Below, one piece after another: positions 23,514 to 36,105 of a DNA stretch of 64,000 nt (position 1 is its first letter; every line of letters starts with the position of its first letter). A program made the translations under genes and the position numbers. The notes below the pieces were generated by a model that searched no databases, was not told the origin of the DNA, and saw only the letters and a list, made by a program, of their open reading frames with translations. The stretch is from Latrodectus hesperus (Eukaryota > Arthropoda > Arachnida > Araneae > Theridiidae): assembly GCA_037975125.1 (NCBI GenBank), contig CM075860.1, forward strand, positions 27,329,004 through 27,393,003. The letters are read 5' to 3'.

Positions 23514-26500
23514 TATTTTTACATAAATCTCGGTATAAAGATTTATCTTAAGTGCACATAAAGACACATATTTGAAGCATGGTTTTCTGGTATGGAAAAA
23601 CTTCCTTTCGAGACCAAAAAAATAATGAATTATATCCTTCACTCATTGGAAAATTAACATACTGTGATGGGCAGTAGCGTTAAGATTTCTATAAGGTTCA
23701 ACACTTTCGCGTGCAGAAAAGAGTACCAGTTCAGTTGTCAATTTTGTTGCTTGATCGTGGATCAAAATTACCGTGTGATTGACTATGCTTAGCAATGTTT
23801 GGAAAAAAATAAACCGTTGAAAACAAGTAAACGTATTATATTTATTTAATTATTATTTGGACTTTTGGAAAAAGGAACTTTTCTGTACACATAATATTAC
23901 TTGAAAAATATAGAAGAATTTGAAATACTTTTACATAATTACCTCTAATTATTTATTACAATACATTTTGGTTTATAGTTACCGTAAAATATTATGATAT
24001 CATTTAAAAATAAGTGTAATTATAATTAAAAATGAAATATTTTGTAGTATATTCTATTAATAGTTCCAATTTAATTTCTCAGGCATGTATGCATCAATCA
24101 TTTATGAAATGACCGTTATTTAATAAGAGATTTTAACTATATCTATACTATAGTATAAATACAATTTAATTTATATTTATTGCAAATACATATCTTCATT
24201 ACTATTTCCATTAGAATTGGGAAAATTTTTAATTTCTTTTGTATAGTTAATTCAAACTTATCATAAGAAAATACGTATAATAATTTCAATATATATTAAT
24301 ATGTATCAAAATAAGTTGATAAAATTTCCAGTCAGTTTTAGATAAAATCTTTTTATTCTTTAACCATTCTAAGAGTGGAAACAAATACAATTAACACAGT
24401 TCTACATCGAAAACGAAAACAATTCATGGAAAAATTAGATAAATTTTAACTTTTTTAAAATCATAATCATGATTCATAAAAGTTGTAAACTGAACTTAAA
24501 CAAAGGTATTCATTTAATGTATGTTCCAATGAATAATTACACAAAAGATTTCCTAAATTAATTGAAAAGATGTCTTTTCAACTTAGAATTTGTAGAAATT
24601 GATAAATTAGCTTTATACAATTAATTTAAGTGACTTATTTTAACTGAAAAGAGATACATCGATACGCAGTTTTTATAATTGATAAAGAATAAATCGATTA
24701 GTTTTACTGTTAGAAGATGACACATTAGCCATATATTCTATGTTTGTGTCAGGTGAAGCTTAGCTCTAAAGTAATATAGAATTTCAAAGCATTTTCAATT
24801 CATAAAACACAGTATCATCAGTTTAATCATTAGAACTTAATAAGTATCAGTTGGAATAAAAGATAACTATTTACTTTGTTAAATATTTGTTATTGAGTAT
24901 TTAATCTTAAACAGAATTTGTGTCAAAATAGCAAAATTTGTAATTTCTTCGAATAGTAATTTTGCAGATATCATGTTGGTTAAATTTAATAAGGCTTTTA
25001 AATTTAAAAAAATATATTAATCATTCTCTTCAAAATAAATTTTAACATTATTTAATATACTTAATTTAATATGCTTGCGAGAAGTTGTAAAAAGTTTGCT
25101 TTACTAGGACGGAATTCATCATATATCATGACGTGAATTTCAGGAATTTACAATTATAAACTTCTACATATTTCTTTAATGTTTATCATTTTTCGTGTAC
25201 ACCTTATGTAAACGACATTTTTATACTGAAAAATAAAATAATTATGCGGATGCTTTTTGAAACTGTTTCTATTGAAATAACTTTGTATTCTAATAAGTAT
25301 AGAAGTATTCATAAATCAGTATTCATTAATTTCATCCTATGTTTTGATCTGTATTTTGAAATTTTATGTATATAAAAATTTAGCTCTTTGTGTTCTTTAA
25401 GTAGCCTGTTTTATACGTAATATTCTTTAAACAGGAAACCTCTCTTTTCAAATCAAATATGAAAATATTTTTTTATGATATTGTACGAAATTTATCTTGT
25501 TGAAAAAATATTGAATTAGATATATTTCTGAAATGGTTATAAGCGTTTATAAATACTCCCATTTTAATTTTATCACACATCTTTACTTATTTACAGTTAA
25601 AATTTTCTATATATATCAATATTAGTTTTATGTAAAAAATATTTTTATGTAAAAAATAAATACTTACATAATAATCAGATATTATTTATGAAATTTTTAT
25701 ACATTTATTTATTTATAATTTTAAAATCAACAGATTTAATAACATTTCTATACATTTTCATTTATCACAGTGTTTTATAATTAATAATATAATAATAAAT
25801 TATTATAATAAAGAAAATTATCTGTTATTATTTACACTAATATATGAACCGATTAACATACCTGTATATAAAAAAAGTTAAGATTTGTTTTGTATTTTAA
25901 TGTAGTAAAAATAGTAATAATATTTATATCTGTTTCAAAAATTAAAGGAATAAAATTAATATATTTTAAATTTAAATCGTGGAATTTTTAATATAGTATT
26001 TATTTAAGAATTTGGAAAATATAATTCTATTAAATAAATTAATTTAATTTTAGATAAATTGGAATTAGTGAAAAATGAATAAGTTGAAGAGACATTAAGA
26101 GACCTAAAATAAATAAATTACATTATACTGTAATTTATATTTCATTACTTATAATTTGTATGTTTCAAAACAAGATTAACTTTAAAAAATGTTTCAATGG
26201 AAAGTAATTAATTTTTAATGTTGATATTTTTAAATATAAATTTATTTTTTTATTTATTTGTAACTATAAAATAATAATAAAAATTCTTACATTTCTTTAC
26301 ATTTATAAAAAAACTCTTTAAATTTAAAATTCATTATATGTAAAAAATATTTAATTGAAATCCAAATTATTTTCTATTTCACAGCAAAAATTTCTCATTA
26401 ATTTTGGGAGTTTCGAATTATTTTATGTATTTAAATGTTATTATTTAAATAAAAACTTTGATGAAAGAAAACTATCTATTTATTATTTTTCATATCTGTA

Positions 26501-27260
26501 AATATTTCAAAATCTATCTAGTTTATTTTTTCAGAAAATTAAGAATTTTCTTAATTTAAGAAATGTTATCATTTTATTTCGAGTGATGTTAAGGTATCTA
26601 GAAATAACATTGCTAAAATTTAAATTATTTCAAAAATTTCGTTTATTTGTCTCATTTGGGAAATTAGAAAAATGAAAAAAATAGATGGCATCATGGAAAA
26701 TGAAAAATCTTTTATATAATATACAAGTAAATAATTTTTGGAATTCAAAATTTTATTTTTGCTGCGTTACATTACTAACATTACTGTAGTTAGCATATTT
26801 GTTATCAAATAACTGATTGATTGTATTTTATACCTGCAAAATCATATAATTAATATCATTTTAAGAAATCTTGTTTCAGTCTAAAAATCTTTATACCACC
26901 ATGTATAATCCCAATTTATTGCTTTTGCAAGAAAGTACTTAATAACAATTAAATTTTGACAATTTAATTTAATTTTAACTTTGCTGTTAAATTACATCAA
27001 AATAATTTTTATTTTTAAATAATCTTAAAATAACAATTTGTATAATTTATTTTTACAAACAAAAGTTAATTCTGAAAGATTGTGCTAAATTATTTACAGT
27101 TTTCCTTCTGTATAACAATAAAAGAAAAAAATTAAATTATACTTGTAACTAAAAAACTCTCTATTATACAAAAGCAAAATAATTCTCTTGAATATTAATA
27201 TTTATTTTCATTGCTTGTTTGGTTACAATCAAACATTTTGTTGCATTCTATTGATCAAAA
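23514..27260. other. Very AT-rich sequence, no gene seen
   Basis: Only homopolymer-like A/T runs and small local duplications (for example TTTTATGTAAAAAAT twice at about 25630). Confidence 0.55.
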
Positions 27261-27569
27261 ATGAAATTTAAAGAGTTACAATGTAGTGAAACATCTTATT
27301 CTTCTCATTACATTCTGAAAGATAATACTTCTTTCAATGATAAGTCATTTTATCCTTTTATTTTGGGCCTATTTCTTTTCAACGTCATTCCACATTCAGA
27401 TCAGACATGCTATTCCAAGTCTATGGATCCAGTTACCAGAACATTTCGCATTCTCTATAATGCTATAAGTTCAACATTTTTAGATTTATTTTCAAATTGT
27501 CTGAAAGTATTTGGCATTCTGATCTTTTTCTCTAGCGATATAATAAGAAAAATTCGTAACTGTTACTAA
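27261..27569 (+). other. 102-codon ORF of doubtful reality
   Basis: The longest ORF that is neither microsatellite nor transposon. It starts MKFKELQCSETSYSS and ends IIRKIRNCY. No domain, signal peptide or splice context is recognisable, and the composition (Ser, Phe, Ile, Asn) is what AT-rich DNA gives. The 27370-27480 section is GC-richer than its surroundings and may be an old repeat. Confidence 0.15.
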
Positions 27570-27965
27570 AGACAAAGCTTAGAAAAAATAAGTACGCACT
27601 TGTTGATAAAAATATAAAGTAATTTTCTTCACAGTATTTTCAAACCTCCGGGCTTTAAAAAATCAAGATTGAATAACAGGTGTAGTACATATATTTGTGA
27701 TAAATATTAAGTTAATTTGCTTTAGTATTTCTATTATATTTATGATTTGATTTTGTCAGAAATATTTTCTTAATAATTGATAATGTAAAAGGCTAAGCTA
27801 AAAATTTAAAACATATGAAATATGTGCATCTATTTCGAAAAAAGTTATAACATTTTAAAATATTGAATATATTGAAACTTGCTACAGCCAGTGAATTCAT
27901 TAGTTTGTTTTTAAATGAAATAATAAAAAAATTATGTTCAAATAAAAGAAATTTTTTAATAAAAT

Positions 27966-27969
<4 letters not shown>

Positions 27970-28052
<83 letters not shown>
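27970..28052. repeat. (TA)n microsatellite, 83 bp
   Basis: Pure TA alternation. Confidence 0.97.
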
Positions 28053-28056
<4 letters not shown>

Positions 28057-31000
28057 TTACAAGTAATTTTCCCAAGATTTTGTTTTTTTTGAAAAGCTCT
28101 CCCTCTTCTTCTGTTAATACAAAATCTCAAGTAAGATAGTTGTATAATATTTGGTCTACATGTCTTCCTCAACGCTCAATATTTTTATTAAATTTTGATT
28201 GATTTCAAAGAATCCGTATTGCCAAATTAAATTCAGTTTGATTCATTACACTCTTTTGTAGATTATTAGCCGTTTTGTTAAAATTTCATATAGATTTGTG
28301 AGAGACATAAGCGATTTCACCAGAAATATGCTATACGTAATTAAAATTTTGCCTAATGTTTTGTTTTTATTTCATAATTTTGTTAAAATCAAGACACAAG
28401 AAAACTAATATTAAGTTTTAAGAAAACTTTTACTCGAACGCTGGCAGATACCTTAAGAAAATTTTCTTTTTTATTTTATTAAAAGTATTTTCATGTAAAA
28501 AAATTAATAGATTTGTATTAAATTACATAATATTTAGAAATGTTATTTAAATTTCTTATAAATACAACAAATAATATGCAATAAATATAATTAAAAGTAA
28601 TTTTATAAATATTACTGCTATTTCAGATTTTTTAAAATAAATAAAGAACAATTTTGAAATGTATTTATATTTTATAACTCAAAAATGGATATTCTAAATG
28701 AGTTGTATAGTATTCAATCACTTGTTATACATTTGTTAATAAAGAATGATATAAATTTAATTGTTTCAATTCATAGAACTTGAAAAAAATAAATCAAGTG
28801 TTAATAATAAGGACTCAATTAAAAAATCTTCAAGACAATAGAAAATAAATTCCTCAGATTTTCAATTAATTTTTAAATTGTTTTTCGATTTTCTTATTGT
28901 TCAAAGTCAAATTGTTTGTAAAATCTTCGATTTATTAATATTATAGGAATATTATAAAATAGTGAAAAAATTCTATTATTTTAAGTTTTATCATTTCATA
29001 ACAATATTTAATTTTGAAGTAAAAATTGACATTGGCCAATACTAGGAATTTCTTTTTAAAATATTTAATCAAATACAGGAATGCAAAACAAGTCTAATAC
29101 ATAAAATTCTAAAATAGTAAAAGTATATTGCATTTATAAATTTAAATCTTTTTCTACTTGATTTATTCTTTTTATTAAACAATTTAGAAACAATTTTCAT
29201 GCTAGAAAATCTTAACCAACAAAATGTAGTATAAAGTTATTGCAATAATTAAAATAAAATTAATAGACTATTTTATTCCTAAGTTGATAGGTATTTTTGA
29301 ATTTATTAATTACATTTTTGAAGCAATTTATTTAAATATCATTTTAACATAATATTTAATTTAGCAATATGAATCTTAATGAATTCATGATTGAAATCAA
29401 TAACATAATGAGGCTCTTTTATAAATTAGCAACAGCCTTAAAACCAAATCAGGCAATGCTTAAAATTAAACATTTCCAATTATTTACAATTCTTTTGATA
29501 TTGACATTTAATATGAAAGAGACTTTCACGTTTGTTTATTAAAATTCACATATTTCCAGCAAATGTTATTTAACTCTCCTCGAGAAGATAGCATTTTAAT
29601 GCGATTATAAATTACAGAACTCAGCACTGATTACTTATCATAATAATGCTTTATGTTAGAGTTACGTGATTTAAAATATATTGAAAGTTAATATAGAGCG
29701 TATAGAGATTCTGTGAATAATTTATAGATAAATTCTAATAATTGTATTTATATAAACTAAATTCTCTTGAATCAGTTTTAGGTATATTTTAAAGTTTTGT
29801 TTCAAGAGGAATGTCTTTGTATGGTAATTGCCCATTTAGAACGTTAGTTTATTGCCCATTAATTTTATTAAAGTCATTGTAATATAAAAAGGAAATTGAA
29901 TTTTCTTTCATTTCTTAATTTTAATTTTCTCAATGATTTAAATCTTAATTGCATTATGAGAAAATAATTTCTAACACTCTGCCTAAATTTAAGATTTCTA
30001 TTGTTGTATTTTATATTTCTGTACTTGTTTTATAAATTGCTTTGCAATGAATTAAAAAAAAGAAACATCAAGGTATCCGCCTACGTTAAAAATTGCTACA
30101 TGAGTCCTTTCTTTATTTTTGAATCTTATACTCAGAGCTTTCCAGTTTCTGAATCTGCTTTTAGTTTTACCTTACGTCAAATAGAAATTAAGTTATAAGA
30201 ATATTAAAATACGTCGCAACTTTTAAGAATCAAAACAGGGTTCTTCAAAGCCTCTTCAATTCTTTGCATTCTTCAAAGCCAATATAGTAGAGAAAAGTGA
30301 TATACTTTTTTATGCTATATATTAATTTTTGTTTTTTATAATGTGTTAATTGATAACCACAAATATGTGGTTGTTGTGGTTGTTATTTGATTTATATACT
30401 CTCAAATAAGTAGAAACATCGATGCAACCTTAAGCTGAATCTCAAAACTTATTTTTTCACAAAATATCTTTAACATATTTTAAATAATAGTAAATATTAT
30501 ATGAAACTTCGCATATATGTTGAATGCTATTATCTATGAAATAAAACAAAAGTTTAAATGTATATGAAGATCTCTTTTACTTACAGGTATATTTAAAGGA
30601 AATGTTTTAAGAACATTTCTTAAAAAATCTATATCGCTGTATATTTTTACCATAGGTACTTTCTCACTGAATGTTTTCATTTTTATTATAAATTACATTC
30701 AATTAAAAAATAAAATAAAATTCTACTCTTTTTACTGCTTATTTATAATCTATTTTTAAAGAAAGAGACTCAAATTTATATTTAAATGTTGTACTTTTAT
30801 ATGATTATATAACAGTGTGATGAATCTATGAATGATAAACAAATTACAAAAATCATTCATTTATGTAATTGCATAACATCATTTATTTTTATTATTTTTG
30901 TGTTAAAAGTAACTACTGAATTTTGATGAAAATAATACAAGGAAAGTGTTTTAGAATAATATATTTCAAATATAACAACAATTTAAACTTAGTGTAATCT

Positions 31001-33002
31001 TTCTGTGATGCAGCCAAAATATTTTATCACCACATTATATATGTTGATAATAGGCTTCCAGTACCAACATGTATTTAACTCAAAAAATAAATTTTTATTG
31101 TATTTACTAAATATATTTGACAAGTGTGGAATTAAAATGTTATTTTTAAAAGTTTAAAATAAGTCTTGATGCTTTAGAACAGCTTTATGAACAATCCATG
31201 GAACAAATGTGGTTATACTTATATGTCCATCAGTTAGACAAAATAAATGTTTAAAAGAGATTGAATGAAAATATATTAAATAAAAATTTGAATGAAGAAA
31301 CACCATTAAGTAAAACAGCTTCAATTTTATATAAGCCATCAGCTTTTACATGTCTCTCATTAATTAATTACTAAAATTATTTATATTGTGAAGCAACCAC
31401 TTTAAAAAGGGTAGCGAAATTTTATCCTATTCAAAATTTGAACATAGAATTACAGAAAAATTTCCTAATAATATCCTTTGCCACCAAATACATATTTTAA
31501 AAAATAAACAAAACGCATTTTGGTAAATAGCTCCATTCATTAATAAAGTTCTACAATTACCCTTCCTCATAATATTTCATTGTTAATTATTTTATCTCCA
31601 TTAATATCATAGCTTATATGTTATCAGCAGCAATCAGTATAGGACACTGTACAATATAAACTTTTCAGTTAATTACTTATCTTAATTAAACGTTGTGCAT
31701 TAATTAAGTTGAAATAAATAAATTATAATAAGGTATTCTGTAAGTGGGGAATACATTTTCTTTCATTATTTTGGAGTTCAATTATTGTTTTTCACTAATG
31801 CATTTTTTATTATATTATGTCTCAAAATATAAATCTATAGAACAAAATATAAATCTAATAATAAGTTAAACATTACGAATAAGATTCCCAATTTTGTGGA
31901 GAAATTAATTTTTGTTTGATTTTTTTTTGATAGCCATAAGTTACAGACTGTAATGTTTACTTTCAGACAGTAATAAAAAATTTATATTGTTCAAATATTC
32001 AAATTTTACTCTATTTAATTACTCATAAACTGTAAATTGTAATTATTTCTTTAGAAAATGGTCGTCTTTAGGAAATTTTTATGTTGAAATTTTTTAAAAA
32101 TGTTTCAGAAATTAATGTTAACATGTTTATTAATTATCAAATTCATTTTTAAAAAGTGTAACCAATAATTATAATTGATATCAACGAAGTTAAAATTATT
32201 AAAAATTTGTAACGATTTGTAAGAAAAAAGTTAAGCTAATAGACAATCCAAGTTTAAAATAGCAGAGTTATTCTCAAGGGACAAATATATTTACCGGAAT
32301 TAAATATTTTTTCTTAAAAAAAAAATGTAAAGGGACATATACAATTTTTAGTCTCCTTTTTACCTAATTAATTGTTTTAAATTCCTTGCTGAAAATTAGT
32401 TTTCTTATTTGAAAAATAAATAACAATATTTAGTAATTAATTAAAAACATAAACATTTTTCATATTATTAAACACAATATATTTCATATTATTTCATAAA
32501 ATTCATATATATTTTTTAAAAAGAATACATGATTCAGATAATTAGGACCACATTCAGACACAAATACAATTCTTAAACACTTTATTTGTGTTTATACTTA
32601 CATGGAAATTGTTTTTTTTTAAATTTGATAAATTTTCTAACTATTACTAATGGTTTATTGCTAGTTACTCTCACGTTTATTGAATTTTACACTAATATTG
32701 AATTTTAATTTGTCAGATTCCTTCGAAATTATTCATCATTATGACTTCGATAATAGGCTTTCGTCCCTAATTTTTCTTCTTTAAAAGAGTAAATAGAATA
32801 AAATAAATATTATAATAAATGTTATTTTTATTGAACCCAAATTTTATCACGTAATTTTTCAATCTAGCATTTTCTTATTATCTAATTCAATCTTAACATA
32901 CATAAGAATTCCAAATTTGTAATCAGGATAAATCTTAGAAAAAATAACCAACATTTTGTCTCAAACATGGGAGATTTCATCAATGACATTCTATCTTCTT
33001 GA
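28053..33002. other. AT-rich sequence, no gene seen
   Basis: Contains a 12-bp direct repeat TTCTTCAAAGCC (30241 and 30269) and a small minus-strand ORF at about 30.6 kb discussed elsewhere. No supported gene. Confidence 0.5.
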
Positions 33003-33303
33003 CACAGCGTACCTGGCAGCTTAATGGATGTATGCTGTTGAAAGTGGCATTGTAGCATTCACTATATCAAGTACTTCTGGGAAGACTTTTCATATTGGGT
33101 CACATTCTCATCTCGCAAAGGAGGAAAATCGAAAACTCCTAAGTACTTCCATAACAGACGTACATACAGAAGGCAGAAGTACATCTTCTGTAGTACAGCA
33201 GAGACTGGGATCGAAACCGGGACAATTTAGGCTCATCGATGCTTACAAGAGCATCGATCGGCTTGATGTAAGTTGCTATATTAACCAACTTAATTCTGGA
33301 TGA
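33003..33303 (-). repeat. SINE-like repeat with tRNA-like B box
   Basis: On the minus strand the block contains a small stem (GATGCTCTTGTAAGCATC) followed by CCCGGTTTCGATCCCAG, close to the Pol III B box with one extra T. A body of about 200 bp follows. An apparent 91-codon plus-strand ORF runs through it, but its wording is not protein-like and is best read as a by-product. Less certain than the repeats at 20.0, 56.0 and 57.9 kb. Confidence 0.42.
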
Positions 33304-34368
33304 CAAAAAAAAATACATCAAAATAAAATATCCTTCTTTTGGCTATGATAAAAGTCATCTGCGGCTGATTTGAAATTTTGAATGTGCCATCTATGTTTAT
33401 CTTTTAGCTAATAATACAATAAAAACGTAAGTTTGTACGATGACAGCTTATAATCTATGTAAATAAAATTCTTATTCTGTTTGTCTACTGAATTTTTATC
33501 CTAGATTTGATTATAAATATCTTCAGTAAATAGAATGGAACTAATATAAGAATGTTGATACCTTGATATTTTATAACTTAAGTTTCATTACAGATTTTAC
33601 AATTAATTTTAAACCCAATTAACTTTGATTTGATAAAAATCATAAGTTGCATATATACCACTATATAAATAATTCAAACTACGATCTCGTATCAGTGGTC
33701 AAGGCGTGTGGCTCTACACTCGTTTAACATTTTATTCTATCTTCTGCTGAGGGTATAAAAAATTATAAGCAAAATTTAATCCCTTTCCTTCTACATTCTT
33801 ACATTTTTTTTTAAAAAAAAGTGATGCTTAGTATTTCTTTACATATAGAAAAAATATTGTTTTTGGCTAATGTGATACGTATGTTTAAGCCTTTTCAAAC
33901 AACTGCCGATGGAAATCGCATTGAAAGGGAATGAAAACAGTCTCTATTTAAATATTTGATTTTATAAATAAAAAATATTTTTAAGGGTTTTGCACTTCAT
34001 CTATTTGCTATTATATGTGAAATATCATTTAAAAGTTCAGAACAATACTTCTAGACTCTTTTCAGCACCTATAAAAAAATAGTTAAACATTAGAGTGATA
34101 ATGATTTGAAAGCAAAATGTCGAATTTGTTTTAAGATTACAAATTTTTCAACTACATACTAAAATGAAATATATCTGTCTACATTCACAAAAGGAAAAAT
34201 AAACAGATAATTCAATGGAAGCAGCATAGTTCTGTGAAATATTTGAATTAAAAGTATTTACCTAAAATTTCCGCAATTAAAATTATAAGTATGATACAAT
34301 AGTTTAAAAAAAACGTAAAAAATTAATTAAATACATTATTTCTATTTTTATTGAAAACGTTATTTTCA

Positions 34369-34588
<220 letters not shown>

Positions 34589-35639
34589 CATAATTTTGTG
34601 CAAATTGCAGTTTTCAGTCTTATGTGTTTTCTACATACTTATATTTCCTTTCCATAGAAGGATTCTAAGAGTAACTTTCTTTCTAAAGAAAAGTCAATTT
34701 TACTTTTAGAGAAAAATTTCCATTTTTATTAAAGTCTGAATTTACTAGTCAGAATTTTCTTAGAAATTCCACTAGTAAAACTAAAGTGTGGAAATTGTTC
34801 TTCGGCATATATTGAAAGGTATAAGCCATTACTTTTTGATATAAGCTGAATATCTATTTTAAGTGTCTCAAGCATACAAAATAGCTCACCAACAAAGTAC
34901 ACATTTTTGAATGAGATCTAATGTATAAAATAAGCATCTTAACCATTGTTAGGTAACAAATATCCACTTTTTTAAGACATTTTAGATCGTTGTGTACTAA
35001 TAACAATATAAATAAATTACTATTTTCATGACAGACTGTATTACAATGATTTCCAATAATAATGCAACAACACACACACAGGAAGGAATGATTTTATATG
35101 TATCAAAATGATACAAAAAGAAGAGTATGCAGATGTACAGCATTTCAGTAGTTTTGGAAGCAACATGGAAAAGAAGCATCTGAAGCTTTGCATGAGAAAA
35201 AAAATTGTGCATGCATTTCTTATTTGTAAATCACATTATTTGTATGAGTTTTCTCCAAACATCATGTTGTGTCTCAAAAGAAAATAAAAATACTTATATG
35301 CAATGTCTGTATTAGATAAATGAAAAATTGTTGCTTATCATGAGTATGGATTATCATTTACTAATATTGTAATTTTTGGAGGTGAAAATTCAGACGGTTT
35401 CATGCGAATAATGGTTCGCGAAGGTTCACGCGAAACGACATGCCGCACATGAATACCATGACATGATTAACACCCAAAACATAAAACATTTTGAAGTCAG
35501 ATTTACAAAATTGTACATCAACGATCTATAGTCAGTGAATGATATTGTTTGAAGCATGCCTAGTATTTATTCGTCCAGTAGAAAGGCTTTTGTTTCAGCA
35601 TAGACAGTCAGCATGGTGTCAATTATTTTGACATCTCTT

Positions 35640-36105
35640 GAGTACTTAAAAGAGAAAAACTGAATTCTGGATTGTCCAAAGGCAAAAGAAGTGTACAGAA
35701 GTGGGACCAAGTCCTCTTTTCAAACGAATCTCGGTTCTGCGTGCTGCCTTCTGCGATGGCCATATGCCTGTGAGGGAGTTTGATTGAGGAGAACGCTCGT
35801 CACCTGGGTACATTTGATATTCTAATACGGGCATTGCATCTAGTGTGACAGTATGCACAGTAAGTAATTATATGTGATGTTATTTAATTACGATTGACAC
35901 TAGTTTAAATGGCTATCCTATGATTTTTGATATCTGGAAGAATTGTGTATCCTCGGTTTCAGGAATTTAAAGCACCATCTTTAAGATAATACAAAAGCTC
36001 ACGCTGCACTTTATATTCTGATCTTTAATAATGAAGCAGAATTCGTCGTACTGGCCAAGTTCCTGTCATCTAAGTCAAGTACATGCCTGTAAAGGCCGTT
36101 TTAGC
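35640..36105 (+). pseudogene. Tc1 transposase relic
   Basis: Plus-strand fragments read KWDQVLFSNESRFCVLPS, which matches the Tc1 block around the first catalytic Asp (family FSDESRF; Asp is Asn here). In the next frame DGHMPVREFD-stop-GERSSPGYI and SVTVCTVSNYM follow, matching DGR.RVWRR.GERYSP and VMVWGAI. Weaker C-terminal traces (DNTKAHAALYILIF, like DNARPHxA) extend to about 36.1 kb. Heavily decayed; no TIRs found. Confidence 0.62.

Noticed and set aside
33028..33303. 91-codon plus-strand ORF
   Set aside because: It coincides with a SINE-like block with a B box; no protein-like domain.
33680..33740. GC-richer patch suspected to be tRNA-like (GTATCAGTGGTCAAGGCGTG)
   Set aside because: No B box at the right distance and no cloverleaf could be drawn.
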